Below, in pieces: positions 22,196 through 32,598 of a stretch of DNA of 64,000 bases; position 1 is the stretch's first letter; every line of letters starts with the position of its first letter. Source of the stretch: Galerina marginata (lineage: Eukaryota > Basidiomycota > Agaricomycetes > Agaricales > Galerinaceae); contig JAECYW010000006.1 in the NCBI GenBank assembly GCA_023014335.1, forward strand, positions 3,162,001 to 3,226,000. The letters run 5' to 3'. A program made the position numbers and the translations under genes. Below the pieces are notes generated by a model. That model saw nothing but the letters and a program-made list of their open reading frames with translations. It did not search any database and was not told where the DNA came from.

Positions 22196-25100
22196 ATGCA
22201 AAACCTTCCTGGGTACGGTTTTATCTCCTACGGGACGGATGGGTCGCCGACATATCTTCCCCTGGTGTCGGTATCCGCTAAAGTGTACATCCTCGACGGT
22301 AAACTCCTATCCTTCGTGTTCAATTAATTTTTTACTCAAAAATTAATTGACCTAGTATCTGCACGTGTTGTACTCAAGCAGTTGTACCTCAATGGCCGTG
22401 ATAACGACCGGTCTTCAAGTTCACAATACGCCTTTCCCGTTCCTGCGAACGGCGCGGTCTGCGTGTTCAAGATGCAAGCCAGCGGTGGCCAGGTCGTTAC
22501 AGGGGTTGTCAAAGAGCGATCAAAGGCGATGAACGAATACGAGATTGCGATATCCAATAACCAATGGGCGGGATTATTGTACGAGGCCACTCCGGATAGT
22601 GAGTCTCGTCATCGTGCTCTGTCGCACGTTGTACCCCACTGACCATCTTCACGCAGTTTTTGTCATCTCGATTGGCGCAATTCCTCGAGGCCAAGACATC
22701 GAGGTTACAATCATCGTAAGCTCGTTTAGCCTGAAGCTGCCTTCATGTCGCTGAACGAGCCCTCGCAGTATGTTGTCGAGCTCTCTGATGGAGACCTTCC
22801 AGGGTATGATCCAGTCGAATTCAATCTCCCAACTCAGATTGCAAATCGATATGGCACGGCACCCGCAGAGTTGACAGCACCATTATCATCATCCAAAGGC
22901 ACAATATTTGACATCGTGGTCGACATTCAGGTGACATCGGAAATTCTATCTGTTTCCTCTCCATCCCACGCCATAAGAGTGGACGTTGCAAATTGGAAGG
23001 GCTCCAAAACTTCGGAGTACACCTCCTTGGTAAAGCTCGACTCTAAAGCCCGCCCGTCGAGGTTAGATAGTGACTTCATTCTCGCTATTCATGCGTCGAA
23101 ACTAGGACAACCGCGATGTGTCGCCGAGAGACGCTCTGCCGACCGGACTATCGCAATGTCCCTGACATTCGTCCCTCGTTTTCGCCTTGATCCGTTGCCT
23201 ACCCAGGATTACATTTTCCTCATCGACAGAAGCAGCAGCATGAAACATCATGACAGGATAGGTTATGCCAAGGAGGCGTTAACGCTATTCTTGAAGAGTT
23301 TGCCCTCCGAAGGGACCTTTTTCAACGTTTACAGCTATGGTGCATCTTATTCATCGCTTTGGCGATCTAGTCGACAATATGATGCGTCTACAGTTAAAAC
23401 TGCGGTATGTAAATCCGCGTCTCATTTGATACGTCGCTGACTGTTTCCGTAGCTCAATCATGTTAATTCCATAAGCGCGGATATGGGTCCGGGTACAGAA
23501 GTAAAAATCGGCCTCGAAAATGCTCTCAGATCTCGAAATCCTTCGATTCCAACATCTCTATTTCTGTTAACAGATGGCCAGGTCTGTACACTGGCATCTT
23601 TTTCTTGGGCTTCCGTTGTATTGATGCAACTTTGTTAGGCTTGGAATCTCGACGACATATTCTCACTGGTGGACAGGGAAATCGTCAGAGGTGGTAACGC
23701 CGCGAGCGGGTCCTATCTTCGCATATTTACCCTAGGAATTGGAAATGCCGCATCGACCGCTCTTTGCGAGGGGGTTGCGCGCAGGGGTAACGGACTCTGC
23801 CTTATGACATCGCACAGCGCAGACATCTCTCAAAAGGTATCGCGACTTCTTTTGGCGAGTACGATTCCACCCCTCGGTAACATGGGGAACATCGAGATCG
23901 ACTGGGGCTATAAACCAGCCCGCGGTGGCGGTATGGCCAAGAAAGCCGCCTACGACAAAGGAAAAGTCACTTCATTATTCGACGAGGACTGCGACCCTCT
24001 TGGAGATATGATGGCGCGAGTTCAAATCAGCTTACCCGATCCACCAAAGGTGCAGCAAGCGCCGACCCAAGTACCGGATTTATATCCAGCGAACAGGTTT
24101 ACCGTCTTTGTTATACTCTCGGACACCACTGAGGTACCCAAGTCGATCACTCTTCATGGGACGTTGCCGGACGGCTCTGAGCTCAGCCTCCCGCCAATCA
24201 AGGTACATCAAGCGACAGAAGGCGACCACGGTTACCCACCTCTGATCCACACTCTCGCTGCCCATCGCCTTATTCTGGAACTGGAAGACGGCGACACATC
24301 ATCCCAAGGGTCCTTTGATAGGACAAACGAAAAATTGCGCGACGCCGTGATCAAGGCGGCGATTGTCCGTTCAGCGAGACATACCAGCTTGCAAGTCAGT
24401 TTGCCTCTTTCATTGCTGTCGATGACGGCAGGAACAATCGGCAGAACGGAATTTCCATCAGTAACTCGCGCCTTGAACCCCATGACGAATTGCAGGATGG
24501 TTTGAAAGACAACTCAGATGATGACTGGGACGACACAGTCAGTGATCTCGACGATGATCTTGGGCCTTTCACTCCTGTGGAAAAATCACCCCATCAGGAC
24601 CAAGGACTGATTCGGGAATCCTTGTTGACCGAGTCCACAATGGAGGTTAGGGGCGGTGGCTTGGAATGGGCGTCGAGGCGAGAAAGTACATCAATCTCCA
24701 AGAGTGCCTTCATCCCTTCTGCTCCCTCTTCGGCCTACAGTGCAGTCGTGCCCTCGGCTCCTGCTCTCAGACACGCGAATGAACCTACTACTCCCGCTTC
24801 GAGGATGTCCAACAAAATGGCATCTAGGCCGCTTTCATTGCTGGTATCGGATGCCATGAAGACTGCTTCCGGTTCAGTTTTGAAGGACTATTCCAACGTG
24901 ATCGTTGATTTGAGGAAGAGGGAAAGCATCGGACAGTCCACTCCACCACCTGCAAACGTCATATGGGCACCTGCAAGTGTTCGAACGAAGAAAAAAGCTA
25001 CTGCACCTACCACTTGGAAGGCGGGAGCTCCCATCGTCGCCGCCGCTCGATTGCAAGATTTCGATGGCTCCTTTAAATTGGACGACAAACTCAGTTCCCT

Positions 25101-25344
25101 CCTTGGCAAGCAGCTTTCGCCGGTCCGACTCAAGTCCATCATGCCCCCGAGGATCCAAGGTGCGCGAGAGGCGGAAAAGGTCTGGGCGACGGTCCTTGCT
25201 GCTGCTTATATGAAAGTCTGCCTGGCTGACGACAAAGAGGTGTGGATTGGGCTTTGGCAGAAGGCTGCTGCCTACGTCAACTCGATGCTAGGGAGTGAGA
25301 GTTCTTTTGCTCTCTTGGTCGATGAAGCCTGCAGTTTCATATAA
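22196..25344 (+). CDS. VIT-VWA protein (VWA5A-like), with an apparent 1-nt deletion
   Basis: Six exons: 22196-22298, 22356-22598, 22657-22715, 22769-23404, 23453-23581 and 23639-25344. The N-terminal about 200 residues fit a VIT domain (for example YAFPVPANGAVCVFKM and DIEVTIIYVVELSDGDLPG). A VWA domain follows, with the MIDAS start YIFLIDRSSSM and TSLFLLTDGQ. The C-terminal part (FDGSFKLDDKLSSLLG, VWATVLAAAYMKV) matches the tail of VWA5A/LOH11CR2A-like proteins. At about 24369-24371 the sequence CCGTTCAGCG lacks one base relative to the paralogue (CCGTTTTAGCG). This shifts the frame and gives a stop at 24505 (about 678 aa). The original frame is open from there to 25344, which would give about 958 aa. 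It could be a sequencing error or a recent null allele. Function: probably a protein-interaction or adhesion-type intracellular scaffold. Confidence 0.75.
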
Positions 25345-25390
25345 AAGCTTAGTAGGATACGCGTACGATTGACAAGGTGGCAGGCCCGGT

Positions 25391-25399
25391 ATTTTTGTT
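25391..25399. repeat. Target-site duplication of the MULE, left copy
   Basis: Nine bases, atttttgtt, directly before the left terminal inverted repeat. The same nine bases follow the right end. Nine bp is the usual Mutator/MULE target duplication. Confidence 0.85.
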
Positions 25400-25440
25400 C
25401 CAAAATAGGATTCCACCACCTGCTATCTTTGACCGAGCAC
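25400..25440 (+). repeat. MULE left terminal inverted repeat
   Basis: Contains accacctgc and gagcac in the same spacing as the inverted right end (41757-41797); eight mismatches in 41 positions. Confidence 0.8.
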
Positions 25441-25843
25441 ACGACTGATATCTATGAACTAAGCAAATTGGCGATGTCCTGACCGAACCCATTTTTTTGA
25501 CCATTGTCAAGTCATGACGTAGCCTGGACCTTTGTGAATGTAGCATTTTTCGAGAACAAACTTGGCATTTAGATAGTCCTAATCTAACCCTGTTATTTCA
25601 TACACCCAACTTAGCACCGGCATTTGATCTCTTAGTCAAGCCCTGCACAACCTTGGAGAAAGCATATAGTATCTCAGAACAAAGCAATAGATTAACTCCC
25701 AACCTAGCTAATCTCTGAGTCCTGACTAACCCTAGCTTTGAGTACTGATTGAACCAGCACTTCACTGGTCGTGAGTCATGACTGTGCAATACTTTTGAGT
25801 TTGACTGAGTACTGACTGAACCTGAAGACCTGATATATTAAAG
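25441..25843. repeat. MULE left subterminal region, before the Ngaro insertion
   Basis: Non-coding. Repeated short words such as gagtcctgacta, tgagtactgattgaacc and gagtactgactgaacc resemble those on the far side of the retrotransposon (32193 onward), so the two were one array before the insertion. No gene. Confidence 0.6.
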
Positions 25844-26056
25844 TTCCGCGATGTGCATACCAAGGCACGAGGTTAGCGCATCTAAGGATACGATAACGCC
25901 CAGCGTCAGAAGCAGAGGCTCCGTTATCTTTGATGCATAAATTACAACTACAAATATGAATATATGCTCAGGCAATGGGAGGACTCTCCCCCATCGCATT
26001 GGATCTGATTCTGACGCGGAAAAAGTCTTTTCCTGGTCGTCATTGAGTTTTTTCGA
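25844..26056 (+). repeat. Ngaro split direct repeat A1
   Basis: 213 bp starting ttccgcgatgtgcat and ending gagttttttcga; repeated without visible change at 31724-31936. Confidence 0.9.
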
Positions 26057-26124
26057 GCTTGAAACCTCTGTGAACCATTTCGAAGCCTCTATCACACACA
26101 CATTCTCTCAAAATTTCCTGACAA

Positions 26125-27537
26125 ATGACCGACACCAACAATATCGATGCAGGGCCTCCTCCTCCAGATCCCCCTGCCCGCAGAACTCACACATCACCTG
26201 CTGTTATAAAACTCCTCAAATCACTCCCATTGCCAGCTATTTTGAAAAAGAACAAGCAAATCGAGGCCGAGAACGAGGCTAGGTCCATCAAAACCTTAAA
26301 CCACATTGAAGACCCAGTAGCCTACCCCGATGTTGGATCGGAGGCCGCGTCCTTGATTACCATTGACGCCGCAAATCTCGCCCGATTAAGGGTCCCTTCA
26401 TTCTTCATTTCCGTCCGGGATCATATCTATAACAGTCTTGCGACATATTTAGCAGATCTCGAATTGCTCGAAAAAGAGGAAAAGAAGAGAAAGACAGACG
26501 ACAAGGTCAACTTGTCAGAAGACGAGCTTAGGATGTCAAAGAGACGTTGTATGGACGGCTCCAACCTTGTTGAGCGCATCGTTGGGGAACCACTTCCCAT
26601 CGAATTCGCCCAAACCTTGTATGACACAGAAAAATGTGTCGCGGTTCCTCTCCCCTTCTTCCTGTCAAAGAATTTACGTACCCTAATTGACGAAGGTGCA
26701 ACCCTCCCAACCATCAAATCCAATCCGCTGCCTGGGGAAGTCAAAGGCATCTATATTCTTGATGTTGATAAACTCTCGGCACGGTTTGGCAAGGAACTCT
26801 CACTCACCTGCAGTCAGTGGACCGAAGCTGCTGGCAACATGTGGGATTTCCAGGTTTCCCGAGACAAGCTTGGAATAGAGGGTGGGCACTCCATCTGGTT
26901 CGAAAAACATTTCAATTTTTTCAACAGATTGGGAGAGCGAGACGAACAGTATGATGCATGGAAAGTCATGGAGCTGGAGTTCCGACAGAACCATCGAAGT
27001 CGCAAGCTAAGGTTCAAAGGGGAAGACTACGACAAAGCCTATGACTTAGTTTGCGAGAGTCACAAGCTTCGGAAGGAGTTCCATGAACTCTTCGCATCCT
27101 CTCAGGGCGTGGCTCAGGGTCCGAGATTCCCACCGGCCAGTCGTGGAAATCCCTTCAACAAGAGCTTTCAACGGACACCGTCTCGGTTCCAGCCTCCTTC
27201 ACCGTCCTTTCCATCGGGCAGCGGCAAGTCTTCCTCTCCCAACGCCTGCTGCCTTATCTGTGCGGAGAAAGGCCACAACATCTTCTTCCACCTTAAATCA
27301 ACCATCGAAGCAAAATTCGTGGACGGCAAGCCAGCATGGGCGAAATGCAGCGTCTCCTTTGGCCTCGTCACCCCCGACAATCGGGCCATATGTATCAACT
27401 GGAACGTCCGAGGCGCCGAAGCTGCCTCTCAATGTGCGACCCTTCACAGCAAGGAAGAGCGAGCTCATGTTTGCTCCTTCTGCGGAAGCAAGAGCCATCA
27501 CGCCCTCTCCTGGACCTGCCGCAATAGAAGCACATGA
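26125..27537 (+). CDS. Ngaro ORF1, gag-like protein with zinc-binding cysteines
   Basis: 470 aa, starts MTDTNNIDAGPPPPDPPA. A charged helical middle (ELLEKEEKKRKTDDK) is followed by a conserved block around SQWTEAAGNMWDF. The C-terminal third has Pro/Ser-rich sequence and two Cys/His clusters, CCLICAEKGHN and CSFCGSKSHHALSWTC. These suggest nucleic-acid binding in the manner of the Gag proteins of YR retrotransposons. The start lies 68 bp after repeat A1. The stop overlaps the region where the RT reading frame (+1 relative) is already open. Assignment rests on position and cysteine clusters, not on a recognised capsid fold. Confidence 0.7.
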   Translation: MTDTNNIDAGPPPPDPPARRTHTSPAVIKLLKSLPLPAILKKNKQIEAENEARSIKTLNHIEDPVAYPDVGSEAASLITIDAANLARLRVPSFFISVRDHIYNSLATYLADLELLEKEEKKRKTDDKVNLSEDELRMSKRRCMDGSNLVERIVGEPLPIEFAQTLYDTEKCVAVPLPFFLSKNLRTLIDEGATLPTIKSNPLPGEVKGIYILDVDKLSARFGKELSLTCSQWTEAAGNMWDFQVSRDKLGIEGGHSIWFEKHFNFFNRLGERDEQYDAWKVMELEFRQNHRSRKLRFKGEDYDKAYDLVCESHKLRKEFHELFASSQGVAQGPRFPPASRGNPFNKSFQRTPSRFQPPSPSFPSGSGKSSSPNACCLICAEKGHNIFFHLKSTIEAKFVDGKPAWAKCSVSFGLVTPDNRAICINWNVRGAEAASQCATLHSKEERAHVCSFCGSKSHHALSWTCRNRST

Positions 27538-29731
27538 AGACTTTATTTCCGTGGCACGTCCTCCCCGTCTTTCTTACGTCGATTTCTCGTCCTCGGTTAT
27601 TCATCGTCTTCCGCACACTTCCTCGTCCTTTATGCATTCTTCAATTTTTGAACGCGTCATTCACCCCTACAGCGCGGACGCCTTCGAGTTCTTTCTTGCC
27701 AAGCACGGTCTTTCTGACGACTACCCCCTTCTTGTCTCCAACCTCAAGCATGGTTTTCCACTCGGAAACATGCCAGCTCTTGCAGAAACTGTCATTCTTC
27801 CTAATAACCCTTCCTCAGATCCCTATATGGACGAGATCGAAGACTACTTGCAAAAGGAACTCACGGCGCAAAGGATGTCAGGCCCATTCTCTCGTCAAGA
27901 AGTGGAGCTCATCCTTCGTGGGCCTTTTCAATCCTCTCCACTTATCGTCTCGGTCCAGCCTCAGCAACGTGGTGCACCCGACAAAATCAGGATCTGCCGC
28001 CACCTTTCAAAGTCTTCAAAAATTCATCCTTCGGTGAACTCTCACATACGGAAAGAAGATTTTCCAACGCGATTTGACATGGCGTCAAAGGTGGCCGACA
28101 TCGTGAGTCTCCATTTTCATCTATTCCCCCCCACCTTCTCGCTTTATATTATGCACCCTTTTGCGTTTCGTGCGTGGGGATGTTTTCGTCTTTGCTGCAA
28201 TCTGCGGATTGGGATATTTGCATCTTGGATGCGTTATCTCGGACATCTTGTCCCTACCTCTTTTCGCAACTTGCGCGTGGACGTCACATCTTGTGCCCAC
28301 TGACAAACACTCTTGTGTTTGTCCTCACTCATCACGGACATCTTGTTCGTTTTGGAGCATCTCTGATGCTCACTCTCATTAAGGGTGCTTCCGAGTCACC
28401 CTTTTTGGAGTACCGCTGGTACTCATACACCACAAACGAGCATACCTGATGTGACCATTTGTACTACTGTTTTGCTAGCCTCATTGTCATGCACCCTTTA
28501 ACTTGAACTATCCTCATATATTTTTACCCAGGTCGCTCTCGCACCTCCTGGGACCCAGGCTTGCACACTGGATATTGAGAAATTCCATCGCACCTGCCCC
28601 GTCTTACCATCACATAAACCTTGGCTGGTTGTTCAAGGCACACCAGGGCAATTTTTCGTCGAACACAACCATCCTTTCGGTGCCGCCTGTGCTAGTAGCA
28701 ACTCAGGGATGATTGCCAATGCCGTGGTTGACATATGGGAGCATGAAGGCGTTTTTCCTGTCCCGAAATATGAGGACGACCTCAAGGTGTTTCGCATACC
28801 TTCGAAGACGGGCACCTTCCATGACGGCGGCTTTCTTTATGACTACGACCGCACAGAGATGCTACGACGCATTAGTCCTCTTGGCGTCCCTTGGCACGAA
28901 GAAAAAGGCGACGAGCATTTCTTGTTTGTTACAAACTTCATTGGATTTCGCTGGGACATCCCGCAAAAATTAGTTGGTCTACCTGAAGAGAAGCGATTGA
29001 AGTTTCACGAACGTGTCCGGCGCTTCATCAATGACTTCAAAGGCCGTCCTTGCCACCTCCTCGATGTCGAAAAAATCCATGGCTCTCTTTGCCATGTTGC
29101 CTTTGTCTATGCCGACGGTCGCTCTCGCCTCCCTTCCCTATCAAACTTTGCATCATCCTTCCACAACAATGAAATGTTGACAAAGCATCCCCCCCATTCC
29201 ATGATCACGGACCTTCTGTGGTGGCTCGAGAAGCTCGAGAAGGTCGGTGTCACTCGAGCCCTGCGCCCTTGTGGCCCTCTTCAGGACTTGCACCTTTACG
29301 TGGACGCCTCAACATCATGGGGCATCGGGGTAGTCATCGGGGACTGCTGGGCCCCATTCCGCCTCTCTCCTTCCTGGAAAGTCTCAGGGAGGGACATCTG
29401 TTGGCTGGAAACAGTCGCAGTAGAACTCCTTGTCTACTTTCTGGAGGAAATGGGCTTGCGTGACTGCCGCCTGCTCATACATTCAGACAACCAAGGAACA
29501 ATTGGGGCTTTAGAAAAAGGCCGCAGCTCCAATACTCACATCAACCTCTCAGTCCGTCGGACCTATCTGGTCTTCATGGACTTATTCATTACACCCGAAA
29601 TTGTGTACGTCAAGTCTGAAGCTAACCCAGCTGACCCCATCTCGCGCGGAGAATTGGGGCCACTTGGAAAGCGCATGTTCCCTGCATTCAAGCTCCCAGA
29701 TGAGCTCATCAACTGCTTCGTTAATGTTTAA
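27530..29731 (+). CDS. Ngaro reverse transcriptase-RNase H
   Basis: Reading frame +1 to ORF1. Two exons, to 28102 and 28532-29731, separated by a 429-nt GT-AG intron in phase 0. Motifs in order: RT block with LDIEKFHR (catalytic Asp) spanning the exon 2 start, GAACASSNSGMI, the YEDD active site in PKYEDDLKVFR, then RNase H with LYVDAS (Asp), LETVAVELL (Glu), IHSDNQGTIGAL (Asp) and NPADPISRG (Asp). This is the RT-RH of DIRS/Ngaro elements, which copies element RNA into circular DNA. The start is uncertain: the first in-frame ATG is at 27632, but coding-like sequence begins at about 27540, so translation may depend on frameshifting or splicing from ORF1. No DAM-like methylase domain was seen, which fits Ngaro rather than DIRS1. 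Confidence 0.8.
28103..28531 (+). other. 429-nt intron inside the Ngaro RT gene
   Basis: Donor gtgagt after GACATC and acceptor tttttacccag before GTCGCTCTC. It contains in-frame stops, so it must be removed for a full RT. It is much longer than host introns in this window (47-70 nt). I see no second gene in it. Confidence 0.7.
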
Positions 29732-31282
29732 CCTCAACCGAAAACTCATCTCGTCGACACGTGTCGTCGAGAGGTCAGTGGGTGAGGAACATCTGTCAGA
29801 TTCTACCTCACCGCGCCCCACTCGTCCTCGAAATTCTTTCCATCCTTTTCAACGTCCTCTTCCTACAGCATCACTTCCTCATTCACTTACTGCCCTTCCT
29901 CCTACACCACCTTCTCCTCCCTCTCAGCCATATGACTCTGTACCTGTGTTCCACACAAACTCCGCATCCTCTACGCCATCTCTTCATCCTCCGCCCAATG
30001 GATCTTTTCGCACAATACGTCCACGAAAACCTCAGAAGGGTCGTTCGATTGCAAGCAATGAACTCCGTCCACATGTTGCCGCCGCCGATCGGATATTCTC
30101 ATGGAATACACCTTTTGGTGTTCGTCACCGCGTGGCCCTAGCACAACGTCTCCCTCCCCCTCTCGTCGAGTCAGCAATGATGGCAATCCGAGGAGCGCTG
30201 GCACCGAACACTAAATCAACATATGGCGCAGGTCCACTCCGCTTCACCCAGTTCTGTGACAAGTGGCAGATTTGCGAGGAAGCTCGCATGCCTGCTGACT
30301 ACGCACTGCTATGCGCATTTATCGGCGAACACAAAGGGCTGCAGTCAGGCAACACGATCCGATCGTGGATGTCAGGTTTGCGCAGCTGGCACATCATGAA
30401 TCACGCACCATGGTATGGTGACGACGATTGGGTGCAGCTTGCCCGAATCTCTGCAAACAAGGAAGGCACAATTCACAAGCAAGAGCTGCGTGCTCCTGTC
30501 TCCGTCGAGCACCTCCTTTGCCTTTACCGCAACCTTGATCTTTCAAACCCTTTTCATGCCGCGATTTGGGCTGTCGCACTCGTGGTATTCTGGGGCTGCC
30601 GCCGTCTCGGTGAAGCAACAGTGGCTGTAGCTGCTGCCTTTGACGCAAAGTACAATGTGTTGCGATCGGCACTGTACGTTACCCCTCATTACTATTATTT
30701 GACCGCATTCTCACATTTCTTAGGGTGACATTTCGTACACTCCGTGACAGTACACGATCTGCGAATATCCCTATACCTTGGACGAAGCCTACCAAGGAGC
30801 TTGGAGGCAACATAATCCTCACCGCGCGTGCTATTGGCGACCCCCTTTGCCCTGTTACTGCCCTCAAAAACCACCTCAACGTCAACTCCTCGATCCCACC
30901 CTCCTTTGCCCTCTTTGCATACACAACCCCCGCCGGCAATCCCAAAAACCTTTTGAAACATGAATTCCTCAATTTTGTCACCGAAATCTGGTCTTCTGCT
31001 CTACTTGCTCACGTCCTCGGACACAGCTTTCGCATTGGTGGCGCGGTTGAACTCCTATTGGCGGGAGTTCCTCCCGAGATTGTCGCAGCCACAGGAGGCT
31101 GGACCTCCCTATGTTTTCTTATCTACTGGCGTCGCATGGAGGAGATCCTTCCAATGTCCACCTCAAGAGCTTACCAGAAAAGTGACTTTGACCGCCTTGC
31201 CATTATTTTTGAAGAATTTCGTATACGTAGCAAGATCCCTGCTAATTTGATCACTGCCTCAGATGGCACCCTCCGTTTGTAA
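29724..31282 (+). CDS. Ngaro tyrosine recombinase (integrase)
   Basis: Starts at an ATG that overlaps the RT stop by eight bases (atgtttaa). Two exons, 29724-30673 and 30724-31282, with a 50-nt intron; about 502 aa. An N-terminal Ser/Pro-rich stretch precedes the SAM-like core-binding region (GALAPNTKSTYGAG). The catalytic domain has the first Arg in GCRRLGEA, HSFRIGGA with the His-x-x-Arg pair, and the Tyr in FLIYWRRMEEI. These are the residues of phage-type tyrosine recombinases, here expected to integrate the circular DNA intermediate. The arrangement with the overlapping start suggests coupled translation. Confidence 0.85.
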
Positions 31283-31490
31283 CGTTGTATTGCCTACTAC
31301 CTCTCATAATTCACATACGTAACACTAGATACTTATAGCCATTTATCGTACCTTATTACTCCTTACTTCTTGAACTTGTTTTTACTAGAAATGGCTATCT
31401 ATTTTTCTTGACCCAGAGTGACACTCGATTGGGAAACCAGCTTGGCTTACTGCGCCTCACCAACCCGCTGGCTGGAGCTTACACTCTGGT

Positions 31491-31722
31491 TGGTACAGCT
31501 GGTTGCTTTCCGGCACCTCTTCGCCACAATCGAGCTCACCAGACGCTCAGGACTTGCTCGGGCTTCCTCCTCAGATCAAATTTCCGAACATCTTTAGATC
31601 ACACTTTGAGATCTAAATTTGAGGACTCAGAGGAGCCCGGGCAAGCCCTAGGCACACCCAAGTTATTCGTGACCACGAATTTCTTGTATTCTTTACTCTG
31701 TCCAAAACGCGACAGTTATCAT
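31491..31722 (+). repeat. Ngaro repeat B1
   Basis: About 232 bp starting tggtacagctggttgc and ending gacagttatcat; repeated at 31961-32192. Confidence 0.9.
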
Positions 31723-31723
31723 A

Positions 31724-31936
31724 TTCCGCGATGTGCATACCAAGGCACGAGGTTAGCGCATCTAAGGATACGATAACGCCCAGCGTCAGAAGCAGAGGCT
31801 CCGTTATCTTTGATGCATAAATTACAACTACAAATATGAATATATGCTCAGGCAATGGGAGGACTCTCCCCCATCGCATTGGATCTGATTCTGACGCGGA
31901 AAAAGTCTTTTCCTGGTCGTCATTGAGTTTTTTCGA
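31724..31936 (+). repeat. Ngaro split direct repeat A2
   Basis: Identical by eye to A1 at 25844-26056. Lies one base after B1 and 24 bases before B2. Confidence 0.9.
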
Positions 31937-31960
31937 CCCACCCACCATCCCGTTAGTGTC

Positions 31961-32192
31961 TGGTACAGCTGGTTGCTTTCCGGCACCTCTTCGCCACAAT
32001 CGAGCTCACCAGACGCTCAGGACTTGCTCGGGCTTCCTCCTCAGATCAAATTTCCGAACATCTTTAGATCACACTTTGAGATCTAAATTTGAGGACTCAG
32101 AGGAGCCCGGGCAAGCCCTAGGCACACCCAAGTTATTCGTGACCACGAATTTCTTGTATTCTTTACTCTGTCCAAAACGCGACAGTTATCAT
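31961..32192 (+). repeat. Ngaro repeat B2 (right end of the element)
   Basis: Copy of B1; MULE sequence (tgactaagcatcc) resumes directly after it. Confidence 0.9.
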
Positions 32193-32480
32193 TGACTAAG
32201 CATCCATTTTGATACAAACTAGCTCTGACCGAGCATGACTTTGAAATGAGAACTTACTACTGACTGAACCCAAAATATCTATCAACTCACAGTCTTAACC
32301 AAGCATCACTTTCAATACAAAATAGCTCTGATCTAGCATGACTTTGGATTCTGGGAAGAATAAATACTTACTACTGACCAAACCAAAAATATCTATCAAC
32401 TCAAAGTCCTGACCAAGCATCACTTTTGATACAAATAAGTTCTGACCGAGCATGACTTTGGAATGAGTACCAAGCAAGTT
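32193..32480. repeat. MULE left subterminal tandem repeats
   Basis: About two and a half units of roughly 105-120 bp. Each contains ctgaccgagcatgacttt, cttactactgac, aaaatatctatcaactca and accaagcatcact. Non-coding; probably transposase-binding subterminal repeats of the MULE by analogy with other MULEs. Confidence 0.65.
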
Positions 32481-32598
32481 TAATAGTTTAACTGAGCTCC
32501 AACTTGGCTCACAGCCTTGCCACAGCCCCAAGGTTTGCTGAGATGATATGTAGCCAAATTGAAATGTGTTGAATATGGTACTAGTAAGGTACTTAAAT

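Larger units (their letters stand above)
25844..32192 (+). mobile_element. DIRS/Ngaro-type tyrosine-recombinase retrotransposon
   Basis: Structure A1 (25844-26056), coding region, B1 (31491-31722), A2 (31724-31936), B2 (31961-32192). A1 and A2 are 213 bp and identical by eye; B1 and B2 are about 232 bp and appear identical. This split direct repeat order is diagnostic of Ngaro-like DIRS elements, which integrate through a tyrosine recombinase and make no target duplication. Three coding regions are present: gag-like, RT-RNase H, YR. It is inserted in the left arm of the MULE (flanks ...atattaaag and tgactaagc...). The identical repeats indicate recent movement. Confidence 0.88.

Noticed and set aside
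27534..28037. ATG overlapping the gag stop as start of a second ORF
   Set aside because: That frame encodes a Leu/Ser/Pro-rich sequence without RT motifs; the RT motifs are in another frame.
25844..31936. 213-bp direct repeats read as LTRs of an LTR retrotransposon
   Set aside because: There is no TG...CA end, no target duplication, no aspartic protease or DDE integrase; a tyrosine recombinase and the A1-B1-A2-B2 order point to Ngaro.
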